Source: a virus. Taken from it: a stretch of DNA of 33,115 nucleotides. How positions within the stretch are numbered: the first letter of the stretch is position 1; the number at the start of each line of letters is the position of its first letter. The notes beneath the pieces were generated by a model. It saw only the letters and a list, made by a program, of their open reading frames with translations. It searched no databases and had not been told where the DNA came from. The stretch is from positions 1 through 33,115 of IMG/VR virus record IMGVR_UViG_3300030101_001681; one strand, given 5' to 3'. Position numbers and translations under genes: made by a program. This document shows, piece by piece, positions 7,264 to 16,502 of this stretch.

Positions 7264-8817
7264 TTAACCTAAGTCTTCTATTACCCAATAATATCCTGCA
7301 TCACTATTATTATCAATCATAGTTTCTTGATTAGGACTTGATACCGCAGTCCCCGCTACGCTAGTGATCCCTGTAAATACCATTTTATAACTTGTCCAAT
7401 TGGAAGCATTACCTCCATATGGACTTGATGGTACGCTGCTTAAATCATCGGGTGTGGTGTAAGTAAATGTTCCTGTAATTGACCTGTATTGTGCTAACAA
7501 AACGTCAGAAGGACTGTAAAAAGATATTCTTGCGTTTCCTAAGTTAAACGTAGAACCAGCACTCGTAGTCTGTCCCGCTATTACATCCCCTAACTGACTC
7601 ATTAAAGCTAATGCATTTGTTTTACCCGTAACAGGGTCATTAGCGTAAACGCTAAAAGCATATGTGCTAGTACCAGTATTTATTATAGGCTCTAGTTCTA
7701 CATAGGTACCAGATGATGGTGTTTGTTGGTTAAAATACAATATAGGTAATTGTGTATCAGTTGTAGTACAAGCAATTGTTTGACCTGAATTAGTATATCC
7801 ACTTGGTACAGTTATATTAACTGTAAGTGTGCGAGTTGTTTCAGTTGTTACAGTTGCAAAACTTCCAGGACTCATACTATCAATAGTACCAATGTCTACT
7901 GATACAGCAGATGAATTGTACCTACCGCTTGCATAAAGATCAAATCCTGAAATAGTAACCTCACTACAATCAAGAACATTGTAGGGAGGTTGTGTTGCAG
8001 TTGTCGTACAAGTTAAAGTGCTGCCTGTATTGAAATATCCAGCAGGAACTGTAATATCTAAGCTTAATGTTCTTGTAGTATTTACTGTAACTGTGGCAAA
8101 TGATGAAGGACTACTTGATGTTATAGTGCCTATATCTACAGCAGGTTGCGTTATTGCACCATTTTCATCGACTGCAAAACCGCTTATAGTTATGTCTGAA
8201 CACGCTAAGGTAGGAGTCAACGGCTGTGTAGCCGTTGTGGTACAATTAAGTGTTGCTCCTGTATTAAAATATCCAGCAGGAACTGTAATATCTACATTTA
8301 AAGTTCTTACAGTATTCACATCTACTATTACAAATGAGGTTGGACTTGTGCTAGATATTGCCCCTATATCAGCAGTAGGAAGTGTAATTGTTCCATTTTG
8401 AGCTACTGCAAATCCAGATAAAGTTATATCACTACAAGAAAGCGTAGGTGTTGCTGGTTGAGTAGCTGTGGCTGTACACTGTATTGTTGTCTCTGCATTA
8501 CTATATTTTCCAGGGACTAAGATAGAAACTGTTAAAGTCCTTTCAGTAGAGGTATCAACAGCAGCAAAAGAGGCTGGTGTTGTAGCAGTTATAGTACCTA
8601 TGTCTGTAGTAGGCAATGTAATTGTACCATCTGTTGCTACACTAAAACCACTTAAGGTTAAGTCTTGACAGCCTAAGGATGGGGCAGACACACTTCCAAT
8701 CCCCTGGTTAATCAATTCACCATCACAGCACTTCCTTGAGTATGTCTTGCCATCTTTACATAGACACGCTCTTCTTGATCCTCTAGGGCTTGAATAACTT
8801 CCTCTTTTGCTTCTCAT
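7264..8817 (-). CDS. Ig-like repeat virion protein
   Basis: 517 aa. The first about 45 residues are basic and Cys-rich (RRACLCKDGKTYSRKCCDG). Four tandem repeats of 78 aa follow (residues about 50-355), each opening with a Cys (C50, C128, C206, C284) and closing with a second Cys 64-66 residues later, with conserved DIGTI, SFA and RTL/ITVP strands. A unique 160-aa C-terminal domain ends the protein. Such beta-sandwich repeats decorate phage heads or fibres and may bind glycans. One copy of the same repeat is fused to the tail protein at 15452-16027. It starts by TAATG overlap with the protease gene. Confidence 0.75.
   Translation of the reverse strand: MRSKRGSYSSPRGSRRACLCKDGKTYSRKCCDGELINQGIGSVSAPSLGCQDLTLSGFSVATDGTITLPTTDIGTITATTPASFAAVDTSTERTLTVSILVPGKYSNAETTIQCTATATQPATPTLSCSDITLSGFAVAQNGTITLPTADIGAISSTSPTSFVIVDVNTVRTLNVDITVPAGYFNTGATLNCTTTATQPLTPTLACSDITISGFAVDENGAITQPAVDIGTITSSSPSSFATVTVNTTRTLSLDITVPAGYFNTGSTLTCTTTATQPPYNVLDCSEVTISGFDLYASGRYNSSAVSVDIGTIDSMSPGSFATVTTETTRTLTVNITVPSGYTNSGQTIACTTTDTQLPILYFNQQTPSSGTYVELEPIINTGTSTYAFSVYANDPVTGKTNALALMSQLGDVIAGQTTSAGSTFNLGNARISFYSPSDVLLAQYRSITGTFTYTTPDDLSSVPSSPYGGNASNWTSYKMVFTGITSVAGTAVSSPNQETMIDNNSDAGYYWVIEDLG
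7750..8670 (-). repeat. four in-frame tandem repeats of about 234 bp
   Basis: The repeats encode the 78-aa units of the Ig-like protein. Units two and three are the most alike (VPAGYFNTG and CTTTATQP both present), unit four the most diverged (inserted residues near YASGRYNSS). The pattern is one of internal duplication with drift and makes unit number variable by recombination. Confidence 0.8.
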
Positions 8818-10313
8818 TACTTGCTAGACTTCGGATGTTTCTTTGGTAATAAATCGTAATCTGTTGTGTACTTTGGATTTTGAGGTCTGCCGTTTTTAAT
8901 TAAGTATAAAAAGGCATTAGTGCGTGCAAAAGCCCACTGAGAAGCTGACTTAACATTAGGACTGTGACTTGTATTAAAAGCTCCAAGCCCACGCTGAAAA
9001 ACAGAGGCAAGCATACCAACAGTGACACCATAACCCAGTTTTTCTTTATATTTTTCATTAAATTCATTTGCTTTCTTTTGAAGTGTTTCTCTGTCTTTTG
9101 CAGAGACTTTAGCTCCAGTTTTACCCGAAGCATCACCTTTAGCCGTACCCTTGCCCTTTGGGCTAGGGTTAGGCGTATCGGACTTAGGGGCTTTAGGGCT
9201 TTTTCTAACCCCTCCCTTTGGTCCAATCTCGGCCATATTGTGTTTCTCGCAAGGCATATACCAAGTATCGCCTTCGTAGTCGTGGGTGTGATATCCTTCA
9301 CACCCTATATCTTTAGCTGCTTCTTCTGCCTCTTCTATTGTAGAGTATGCAGCTCTTCCGTCTATAATTGTAGATGAAGCCTCTATTGCGTTTAGTCCTT
9401 TGAGTTTAGAAGTAACCCAAGTCAGCATACTTTTGCCTCCCCATAGTAAATAAGAAATGGTTCCGCAAGCTTCTGAGTTGCTAGAGTCGTAATATGTTTC
9501 TGCTCTAGATAAATAACTGTAGATCCTCTTGAGAGTAGGTAGTGTAAATTTAGTATTTCCCTTTGCAATTTGTTGTCCTCTGACTTTTCCCACTTGGGTA
9601 GCACAACGATTTCCAACTTTTTCATTTAGCTCTATACCTCTTTTAGCATTGTTGACCGCAGACTTTGGATATCCTCCATAAGATTCTAGCTCTACCTCAT
9701 CAGAAAGTTCTGAAATGGCTTCTAGCAATTCGTATTCTGCATTTAGCTCATCAACGCATTCATCATAAAAAGACTCTGGTAAAATATCTTGAGGGCCTTC
9801 ATCAGCATTATCTGCAAAATAGCCTTCTATAGAAAAGCCGTGAACTTCTCCGGCTTTTACTTTTTTCCATACGTCATCATTATATACCTTCATAGAAACC
9901 ATCCAAGTTCCTACTGGTACATCAAATCCATATTTTCTAGATTTATCTTTCTTTTCGTCTTCTACAAGCCAGCTTTCCACGACAGTCATTCCATCAAGCT
10001 TTTCGTTATGCTCTAATGTAGAGTTCGATTGATAACCTCTTTTAAGGAAAAGCTCTGAAGCTTTTCTTACAGTGTCTACAGAGAAATAAATAAAGTAATC
10101 TCCGTCTTCTCCCCTTCTTAATATTTTCTTGTTAGGGACCAAAGCTGCTCCCATCAGTATACGCTTTTCACCGTCTACTTCAGCAAGCATAACTGGCTCT
10201 TTCTTGAGAGCAATAAAGTCTTCCTCTATAGCTGGGTTTTCTACTACTGAGATAGCTTCTATCCCGCTAAATTCGTTTTCTTCGTCTATAATGAGTTCTA
10301 TTACTTTCTCCAT
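8817..10313 (-). CDS. prohead protease (XkdF/S78-like) with extra C-terminal domains
   Basis: 498 aa. Residues 1-170 carry the S78/XkdF protease pattern, with a His at position 102 (STLEHNEKLDG) and a nucleophile Ser at 161 in VHGFSIEGYF, separated by the usual GTWM strand. Residues about 215-310 form a second domain of the type ANN..RGIELN...GNRCATQVGKV. The C-terminal third has a Pro/Ser/Lys linker (about 370-410) and a small basic domain. It matures the prohead by cleaving scaffold. The fusion of protease to further domains is common in this phage group, as I recall. The start is preceded by the shared start-site motif. Confidence 0.8.
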   Translation of the reverse strand: MEKVIELIIDEENEFSGIEAISVVENPAIEEDFIALKKEPVMLAEVDGEKRILMGAALVPNKKILRRGEDGDYFIYFSVDTVRKASELFLKRGYQSNSTLEHNEKLDGMTVVESWLVEDEKKDKSRKYGFDVPVGTWMVSMKVYNDDVWKKVKAGEVHGFSIEGYFADNADEGPQDILPESFYDECVDELNAEYELLEAISELSDEVELESYGGYPKSAVNNAKRGIELNEKVGNRCATQVGKVRGQQIAKGNTKFTLPTLKRIYSYLSRAETYYDSSNSEACGTISYLLWGGKSMLTWVTSKLKGLNAIEASSTIIDGRAAYSTIEEAEEAAKDIGCEGYHTHDYEGDTWYMPCEKHNMAEIGPKGGVRKSPKAPKSDTPNPSPKGKGTAKGDASGKTGAKVSAKDRETLQKKANEFNEKYKEKLGYGVTVGMLASVFQRGLGAFNTSHSPNVKSASQWAFARTNAFLYLIKNGRPQNPKYTTDYDLLPKKHPKSSK

Positions 10314-10326
10314 ACTATTATAACTG
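10311..10326 (-). promoter_or_regulatory. shared start-site motif, copy 2
   Basis: The minus strand reads CAGTTATAATAGTATG, one base different from the copies at 4828, 17726 and 22074. It directly precedes the first gene of the head module. Confidence 0.45.
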
Positions 10327-10347
10327 TTTATTTTAACTGTTGTTTTA

Positions 10348-11913
10348 TTATCCTATTGTAGCAGAATTTATAATCTTGTTATCTAAGTCTTGTTGACTGG
10401 TAACTTCACTACCGACAACAAATGCTTTCAAAGGCTGATTTCTGCCTCTGGCAATAGCTTCCCCTATTTGATTTACGTTAGATTGGCCTACTACATTGAA
10501 TATTGGGGCCGCTTGACTTGTTCCAGCCCCTTTAGACGCACTTAATGTACCTGCCCCCTTTGACCCTGGGACTTTGACGGCTAGTATATTCTTAACGTTA
10601 GCTAACCCCTGCACAACCGCTGCCGCTGCTAAAGCAAATCTAGCTACAGTAGGTAATGTTTTGTCAGTTAATGCTGCGTTTGCCCCAACATAAGCATCCA
10701 TTGTGGCTGTTGCAATTGCAAAAGCCTTACCCGCTGCGCTTTGTTCCCCTAGAAAATTAGCCATACTATTAGTAAATTCAGCGATAGCAGCTATTTCTTC
10801 TAAGTAATTATTTTTCTTATTTTCTGTTACGCGGTTATCAGATTCGATGAGTTCTGCATTTAATTCTGTCTTAAATTTTACAAGATCAGAAAACCCTTGA
10901 GCTTCTATTTCATTTGCAGTTTTTTGCCTCTTCCTATCTAACATACCAAAAGCTTCATTAGCAGAATTGTTTTTTTCTAAAAAGGAAAACAATAAACTTG
11001 CTCTTTTATTATTGGCATCTTCTTGTACTTTAAATTCGTCTATCGTATTTTGTATTCTTTTCTTTCTTCTATTTTCAGCTTCTTCGTCAGTTCTCCTAAC
11101 AGCCTCCCCTCTATTGTTTGTGAATAATATAAAATCATCCGCTAAAGACTTTTCCGCTTCAGAAACAGCCTCTTGTTTCCTTAAAGAAATATCTAATGCT
11201 TCAACTTCTAGTTTTTCTAGTTCCTTTCTGATAGCTTGAGCTTTTGCTAATTTTCTTAGTGATTTTATTTTATCCTCTATTGCATCTCTAGAAGCCTGTG
11301 TTAATTTGCCATTCTCGTCTACTTCTGGATTTAAATCCTTATATCTTTTGGTTATTGCAAAAAGTGTTCTTTGTAATTCATCTCCACTTAAATTCCCTCT
11401 ATCGACTAGCTTAACAAAAATATCTAAATCTGCTGCGGTCTCTGTAAAAGAACCTTTTAGTGCATCTAAAGACTTTTTAAGCTTCTTACTATTCATTTCA
11501 CTTTTTTCTAATTTAGCAATGAAAATATTAAATAGAACAATAAGTCCCAATGGGCCTAGGAAAGCTTTCCCTAACTGCTTGATTCCACCAACTACACCCC
11601 CAGAAGTGGCAATAAGAGTAATGAATAATGTTGACAATTGGCTTATGTTGTTAGCCATTGCTGTAAAGCCATAGTTGGAGTCAGATATAGTTCTACTAAG
11701 TTCTACAAGGGTTGCTCCAGCAAGACCAGTCTTATCAATCATATTCTTTGAAGACTTGCTAGTCTTGTTCATCTCAGCGGCTTGCTTTTTTAAATCAACA
11801 TTGACTTTATTGATAGCGGTATCTAAGCTTACAAAGTCTTTGGTTAACCCTTGGACTTTAGCCTTACCTGCATCATTTATTTCAAATATGAATCTTATTC
11901 TATTGTCGGCCAT
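10348..11913 (-). CDS. tape measure protein
   Basis: 521 aa. The N-terminus (MADNRIRFIFEINDAGKAKV) is a classical tape measure opening, followed by long helical and coiled-coil stretches (residues about 20-70 and 130-330), two hydrophobic segments (about 80-125, IATSGGVVGGIKQLGKAFLG) and an Ala-rich region with GANAALTDKTLPTVARFALA (about 405-435). It sets tail length and probably forms a channel for DNA. The modest length implies a rather short siphovirus tail. It is separated by about 5 kb from the tail assembly chaperone gene, which normally sits next to it. Confidence 0.8.
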   Translation of the reverse strand: MADNRIRFIFEINDAGKAKVQGLTKDFVSLDTAINKVNVDLKKQAAEMNKTSKSSKNMIDKTGLAGATLVELSRTISDSNYGFTAMANNISQLSTLFITLIATSGGVVGGIKQLGKAFLGPLGLIVLFNIFIAKLEKSEMNSKKLKKSLDALKGSFTETAADLDIFVKLVDRGNLSGDELQRTLFAITKRYKDLNPEVDENGKLTQASRDAIEDKIKSLRKLAKAQAIRKELEKLEVEALDISLRKQEAVSEAEKSLADDFILFTNNRGEAVRRTDEEAENRRKKRIQNTIDEFKVQEDANNKRASLLFSFLEKNNSANEAFGMLDRKRQKTANEIEAQGFSDLVKFKTELNAELIESDNRVTENKKNNYLEEIAAIAEFTNSMANFLGEQSAAGKAFAIATATMDAYVGANAALTDKTLPTVARFALAAAAVVQGLANVKNILAVKVPGSKGAGTLSASKGAGTSQAAPIFNVVGQSNVNQIGEAIARGRNQPLKAFVVGSEVTSQQDLDNKIINSATIG

Positions 11914-12049
11914 ATTTTCTACGTTTAACTGTTTCTCTCATCTCTTTAAATGTTTCTGGAGCCTTATGACTTCCTTTTGCAAACTGAATTAATTCGTTTG
12001 CATCATAATAATCCATAAGTTGTAACCCCTCTATAACTTGCTTTATCAT
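11900..12049 (-). CDS. small conserved-type protein before the tape measure gene
   Basis: A 49-aa basic protein (MIKQVIEGLQLMDYYDANEL ... KRRKYGRQ). It overlaps the upstream gene by ATGA and the tape measure start by 14 bp, so it is well embedded in the operon. It is helical in the first half and Lys/Arg-rich at the end. The function is unknown; a tape-measure cofactor is a guess. Confidence 0.6.
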   Translation of the reverse strand: MIKQVIEGLQLMDYYDANELIQFAKGSHKAPETFKEMRETVKRRKYGRQ

Positions 12050-14406
12050 ACTGTTCTGGTTGTTAAATCTACTGTTACTGCTGTTGTGTCAACCCTAACA
12101 ACATCTTTAGACACGTCTGTCGCTATATCAGAGAAGTTGTCGTTGTGAACAAAAGGTTCTGATGTCCCGTCAGGATTAAGAACCTCGTCTGTTCTTTTAT
12201 TCAACAATTCAAGCTGAGTAAGCCCAGTCACAAAATTTGTTGTCATTTGATTTATCCGATATTCAGTATCAAATATTATAATAGTGTCATTAAGTTTTAT
12301 TTTTATTAACTCATCAGCTGGTATATATGCTTTGAATTTAAATAGACGACTTTCTATATCGAATATATCTGTTATGTAATTTCTATAATGTTCATTGAAT
12401 AATGTCTTCTCAAAGGGGACTAGGGCAAATTCATTTTTCTCTGCGTGAAAATTAATATTATTACTATCTGTGAGTAATACAGAATTTGAAGGCATATTAA
12501 CTGTAGATATTAATTGACTAGACCCCGTTTTTACAACTTCAATTTGAGTTTCAGAACCAAAACTTAAGTCTGTATTGTTTACGTTATAAAACAATAATGG
12601 CTCTCCCACTACAGGATTTTCGTTTTCATCAACAGAATATCCCCATTGCACTCTAGTTTTGTTATTTGGATCTGAAGCATCGTCTTGATCAAAAAGCCTA
12701 TTAAACAATTGATGTTCTATAGGAACACTAACAGTATATTCTTCTCCTATTGAGTTTTCTTCAAAAACCTCTTGGTTGTTTGCCGCTGGCCTAGTGTACT
12801 TTATAGTACCCCATCCTTTTTTATTTACATCCTCATAATTTTTAGCAAGTATTGTATTCCGGCCTTCGTACTCAAAAGTTACACTTTTAAAAGGGTATGT
12901 TGGAGTTATATTGTGATCTGTTGTATCTACATATTTTGTTATATCTATTTTAGACCCTTCAGAATAAAATTGGTCTAGTGTTTTTATATTAATCTTGTCT
13001 GTAAGTGGATCTATTTGAGCTGTAAGATTAAACATTTTAAACAAAGATGTTAGTATATCTAATATCTTCATTTTATTAGGCAGAAGTTGTGTTATGTTTA
13101 TTTTCTTAGTTGTAGTAATACTGATCGAGGCATCATAAGAAACAGCTCTCGTGGCTACCAATATATTAAATATATTTATATTAGGAGCCCTATTTTTTTG
13201 TATTTTAAAGTTTATAGTAAAGTCATTAGCACTAAAGGTTTCAATGTAGAATGTATAACTTCCTGTTGCAAGACCATAAGTACCAAAAGTCCTTGGCATA
13301 ATCGTTGTTGGAATCGTTGATCCGGATAGATTGTCAAATCTTCTAAATTCTTCATTGTCTTTGTAAACAACAAAACTGTAAGGTGCCGTGAGATTAGTTG
13401 GCGTTATCCTAGTTTCTAAATAATATTCTACTTGTTTTTCATCAAAGATATGTAAAGCTCCATTGTTTGTGGGAGGTAGATAAAAGTCTGTTAATCCTTC
13501 TTCGCTGGTGTCACCTCTAGCAGCAGTAAATTCGCTACCTTTAAGTTTGTGAGAAATAGGTTTAAATTGCTCTCTATCCTTCATCTGGCCCTTCTCTTTG
13601 TTTAACCATAAAAATAGATTATAGTATTGCGGATTAGAGTCCCTGAAAAAAACATTACTAACTGAAAGGGCTGATCCTGTGTCTGTAGTTTTAGCAAAAT
13701 TTATATTAGTGAATTGAGCTTCGATTGCATTTATAATAGCATCAACTCTTATGGCTGGTTTAACATCATTAATATCTAACCCTTTTTGATTGTTATTGGG
13801 ATATAAATTATTCTCTTTACTTGGAGAAATCGAATCATACTTTAATGCTTTAGACACAGCTATTAAAGGAACTAATAAAGCACCAGTGTTTGTTACTGAA
13901 TTTATGGTTATATCTTGAGGAGTCTGAAGTAATGAAAGTAAATTGTCTTCAGTAAAATCAAAATCTACATCTGACAAAAAAGTTAATTCATCTAATTTAG
14001 CCTCCCCTAAAGAATCGCTTAAAGTTATGGTGCTGCCAAAAAAAGTAAGCCCATAGGAATATGGTTTACCATTTTTCATATTAACAGAATCTAATTGTAT
14101 TCGGCCTTTTTTAAATAGCCTATAGTTTATATGTAATTGGGCATCTATCCTTTTAGAAGAATCAAAAGTTAAACCTAAACTAGATGGTAAATCCCTTCCT
14201 ATATTAGGATTATAAAAGTGTTTAAAAGCCTTGTTATTTGTTTTGCTGGCTGGAACCGTAAAAGACTTGCTATAATCTGCGAATACAGCTTTTATATCCT
14301 TAACGTTTTGAATCGTTTGAATTAATTCAATGCTCTCAAAATCGAATAACTCAATTTGAGTGTTTGAGGAAGTCTCTGTTATATATAACTGTAAATCTAT
14401 TCTCAT
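12046..14406 (-). CDS. large tail / baseplate-like protein
   Basis: 786 aa, the longest complete gene here. The N-terminus contains the segment DYSKSFTVPASKTNNKAFKH, which I associate with a family of tail proteins in flavobacterial phages. The middle is beta-rich (residues about 300-450, with a jelly-roll-like pattern), and the C-terminal third resembles the tail-hub beta domain (residues about 440-740). It probably forms the distal tail hub or a baseplate plate. It overlaps both neighbours by ATGA, suggesting fixed stoichiometry. No lytic domain was seen. Confidence 0.65.
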   Translation of the reverse strand: MRIDLQLYITETSSNTQIELFDFESIELIQTIQNVKDIKAVFADYSKSFTVPASKTNNKAFKHFYNPNIGRDLPSSLGLTFDSSKRIDAQLHINYRLFKKGRIQLDSVNMKNGKPYSYGLTFFGSTITLSDSLGEAKLDELTFLSDVDFDFTEDNLLSLLQTPQDITINSVTNTGALLVPLIAVSKALKYDSISPSKENNLYPNNNQKGLDINDVKPAIRVDAIINAIEAQFTNINFAKTTDTGSALSVSNVFFRDSNPQYYNLFLWLNKEKGQMKDREQFKPISHKLKGSEFTAARGDTSEEGLTDFYLPPTNNGALHIFDEKQVEYYLETRITPTNLTAPYSFVVYKDNEEFRRFDNLSGSTIPTTIMPRTFGTYGLATGSYTFYIETFSANDFTINFKIQKNRAPNINIFNILVATRAVSYDASISITTTKKINITQLLPNKMKILDILTSLFKMFNLTAQIDPLTDKINIKTLDQFYSEGSKIDITKYVDTTDHNITPTYPFKSVTFEYEGRNTILAKNYEDVNKKGWGTIKYTRPAANNQEVFEENSIGEEYTVSVPIEHQLFNRLFDQDDASDPNNKTRVQWGYSVDENENPVVGEPLLFYNVNNTDLSFGSETQIEVVKTGSSQLISTVNMPSNSVLLTDSNNINFHAEKNEFALVPFEKTLFNEHYRNYITDIFDIESRLFKFKAYIPADELIKIKLNDTIIIFDTEYRINQMTTNFVTGLTQLELLNKRTDEVLNPDGTSEPFVHNDNFSDIATDVSKDVVRVDTTAVTVDLTTRTV

Positions 14407-15161
14407 CTTACTGCATTGATCTTATCAGAAGAAAAATCAAATTGAACGGTATAATTAATTGTTTTGTCATTTACACTGGTAGCATATTGCAATTGCTTTG
14501 TTGTGGGTATTGCGGATAAAACACTCCCTTCATATGTAATCCAACAATCTTCACTTAACAATAGCTCTTCTATTGTTTGATTAAAATCCTCGTTAACAAA
14601 ACCAGTATTTAAGGTCATTGTTGTTAAGCTGCTTAAATTGAATCTTTGGAATTGACCCTCATTAACATCATAAGAAGCATTAGAGTTTATTATATTTTTC
14701 TTATATCTATCATCCTCTATTGTTAGGTTTTCTGTAGACTTCTTAAAGAAATACATACACTGAATTACTCCAAACTTATTTATAAATTGGCATTTAATTG
14801 GTGTGAACTTAGGTTCACAAACAGGAATTAGGCTTATACTTTTTAATAGTGTAGTTTGACCATTATTATATACGTTTATAGTATATGATGAATTATTTGT
14901 GTTTGGTGCAAACGTTACATACTTAACAGCACTTGCAGCAGTATTATCAAAATCTGCTGCTAAATCTACTGTAGTGGGAGTCCCATTTACAGTATATAAA
15001 ATCTCTATATCGTCTTCTGTAAAGAAAGGGATATCTATAGATGTTCCCTCCGGGGTATAAACATAATTCGATGATATAAGCGCGTGTCTACTAAGTTCAG
15101 GATTAGCTCCTTCATTAAAATAACCATATCCGTCAAATGCTAAATAATAAGATGTTGCCAT
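14403..15161 (-). CDS. distal tail protein-like
   Basis: 252 aa, beta-rich, with an N-terminal MATSYYLAFDGYGYFNEGAN and a second domain around CMYFFKKSTENLTIE. The position before the large hub-like gene and the ATGA junction with it suggest a distal tail or adaptor ring protein. I see no enzyme motif. The role is inferred from context. Confidence 0.55.
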   Translation of the reverse strand: MATSYYLAFDGYGYFNEGANPELSRHALISSNYVYTPEGTSIDIPFFTEDDIEILYTVNGTPTTVDLAADFDNTAASAVKYVTFAPNTNNSSYTINVYNNGQTTLLKSISLIPVCEPKFTPIKCQFINKFGVIQCMYFFKKSTENLTIEDDRYKKNIINSNASYDVNEGQFQRFNLSSLTTMTLNTGFVNEDFNQTIEELLLSEDCWITYEGSVLSAIPTTKQLQYATSVNDKTINYTVQFDFSSDKINAVR

Positions 15162-15162
15162 A

Positions 15163-15450
15163 TTATGTTGTTATTGTGGACTCTAATTGAACCCATTTTA
15201 TATAATTTTTATTGCTATTTAGTGGTGTGTCTACGTTTTTTTCTAAATGTGATTTTATTATATCAGAAAGCTCTAAAATAACATAATCATTCCCTGGCAG
15301 AGGCTGCTCTTTTATTGTAAGAATGGCAGTTCCTTTATCTGTGGTTTTTGTTCCTGAATATACATAAACTTCAACCTCAACCTTAGTCATACCGGATTGA
15401 CTAAACTTTACAAAAAACGGGCTTCTGGTATTTATTTTAGTTTCTGGCAT
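15163..15450 (-). CDS. tail protein, paralogue of the N-domain of the upstream protein
   Basis: 95 aa, starting at MPETKINTRSPFFVKF. It aligns over its full length with residues 1-90 of the upstream 191-aa protein, sharing SGTKTTDKG, NDYV, TPLNSNK and KWVQ. The upstream protein carries an extra Ig-like repeat that this one lacks. The start used lies 1 bp after the stop of the upstream gene; a longer reading into it is antiphase and unlikely. The two are a tandem duplication. Confidence 0.7.
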   Translation of the reverse strand: MPETKINTRSPFFVKFSQSGMTKVEVEVYVYSGTKTTDKGTAILTIKEQPLPGNDYVILELSDIIKSHLEKNVDTPLNSNKNYIKWVQLESTITT

Positions 15451-15451
15451 A

Positions 15452-16027
15452 TTACGATGAAGGTTGGTCTGCTGTAAATACGCAGGTTTTTGTGTCGGTT
15501 CCTTGAAATCCACTAAATCCGCTAGGAATTTTTATATGTGCTGTTAGCTCTCTAGATATAGGGCTTCCACTTGTATTTGCGGCAAAGCTTGCTGGCGTTG
15601 TTTCTGATCCCGGAATAAAATCACTATCTTCTCTAAACACAAATTTAGTTATGCGCGTGTCTGAAGATGATGAAACAGGAAGCGTAACCGTTCCATCTTG
15701 GGCTACAGAAAACGAACTCAAATCAGTACAGTCTGGAACATATTCTTTTTCAATAATTTCTTCTATTTGCACCCATTTTACATAATCTTTATTAGAGTTT
15801 AATGGTGTATTAGAATTGGGCGTTATGTAATCTCTAATCAATTCAGAATAGTCTATTAAAACATAATCGTTGTTATTTACAGGGAATTTTCTTAACTGAT
15901 ATCTGGGACTTCCTTTGTCCGTAGTTTTTGTGCCTGAATAGATGTATAATTCTATATGCACACTAACTAGGTTTGTGTGCTGATATTTTTTAACAAAAGG
16001 ACTTCTTACATTTATCTTAGTTGACAT
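15452..16027 (-). CDS. tail protein with C-terminal Ig-like repeat
   Basis: 191 aa. Residues 1-92 form a beta domain shared with the next gene (SGTKTTDKG motif). Residues 96-191 are one copy of the Cys-flanked repeat found four times in the protein at 7264-8817: C100 opens it, FSVAQDGTVTLPV and TPASFAA follow, and C182 closes it before FTADQP. This looks like a modular decoration added to a core tail protein. The start follows closely on the gp10-like gene. Confidence 0.7.
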   Translation of the reverse strand: MSTKINVRSPFVKKYQHTNLVSVHIELYIYSGTKTTDKGSPRYQLRKFPVNNNDYVLIDYSELIRDYITPNSNTPLNSNKDYVKWVQIEEIIEKEYVPDCTDLSSFSVAQDGTVTLPVSSSSDTRITKFVFREDSDFIPGSETTPASFAANTSGSPISRELTAHIKIPSGFSGFQGTDTKTCVFTADQPSS

Positions 16028-16502
16028 TCTTACTTGTTGAGTTTTTAAGGTGCTGTTCTACGTCTTTGATGTAAGCCTCTGATGAATCAGACAAAATAGC
16101 TCTCACTATTCTTAACATTGCTAATTCAGATATATTTCTTCCTTGATATCCAAATCTTTTTATAGTTCCCTTTTTCCCTATTGACCGAGCAATTAAGAAT
16201 GCTGTTTGTTTAGTATTCATCCCTGGGAAGTCTGATATATTTTTTTGCTTCATCCATCTAGCAATAGGCCTGTATGGAGGCTGAGTTTTTCCAGCTGTTC
16301 TCCCAAACTGTAAAATATCAAACACAAAGCTTTTTTCTATGCCTATACCTATAGAGTCAGCAGTTTCGCCTACTTTAGCAAACACACTCCTAGCTGTCTT
16401 GCCTGTAGCATAAAGCTCATCACTTATCATCTGGTCTCTTATGGCCCTCTGTATCTGAGGCGCATATCTATTCATTACTGCTTTAAGATTTTTTCTATTC
16501 AC
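16017..16502 (-). CDS. HK97 gp10-like tail completion / neck protein
   Basis: 161 aa, basic, with the pattern ATGKTARSVFAKVGE, then GRTAGKTQPPYRPIARWM, then ARSIGKKGTIKRFGYQGRN, as in neck or tail completion proteins of the gp10 type that act between head connector and tail. The start is GTG (16500-16502) inside the last codons of the preceding gene, an 8-bp overlap. No ATG is in a better place. Confidence 0.65.
   Translation of the reverse strand: MNRKNLKAVMNRYAPQIQRAIRDQMISDELYATGKTARSVFAKVGETADSIGIGIEKSFVFDILQFGRTAGKTQPPYRPIARWMKQKNISDFPGMNTKQTAFLIARSIGKKGTIKRFGYQGRNISELAMLRIVRAILSDSSEAYIKDVEQHLKNSTSKNVN

Noticed and set aside
8900-9377. Long reading frames on both strands over the protease C-terminal region
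   Set aside because: They are antiphase or antisense to the protease, which has clear motifs; repetitive Lys/Pro/Ser codons leave other frames open.
11306-11992. Plus-strand reading frames over the tape measure gene
   Set aside because: Ser/Leu-rich antisense shadows of the Lys/Glu/Asp-rich tape measure; no RBS or neighbour.
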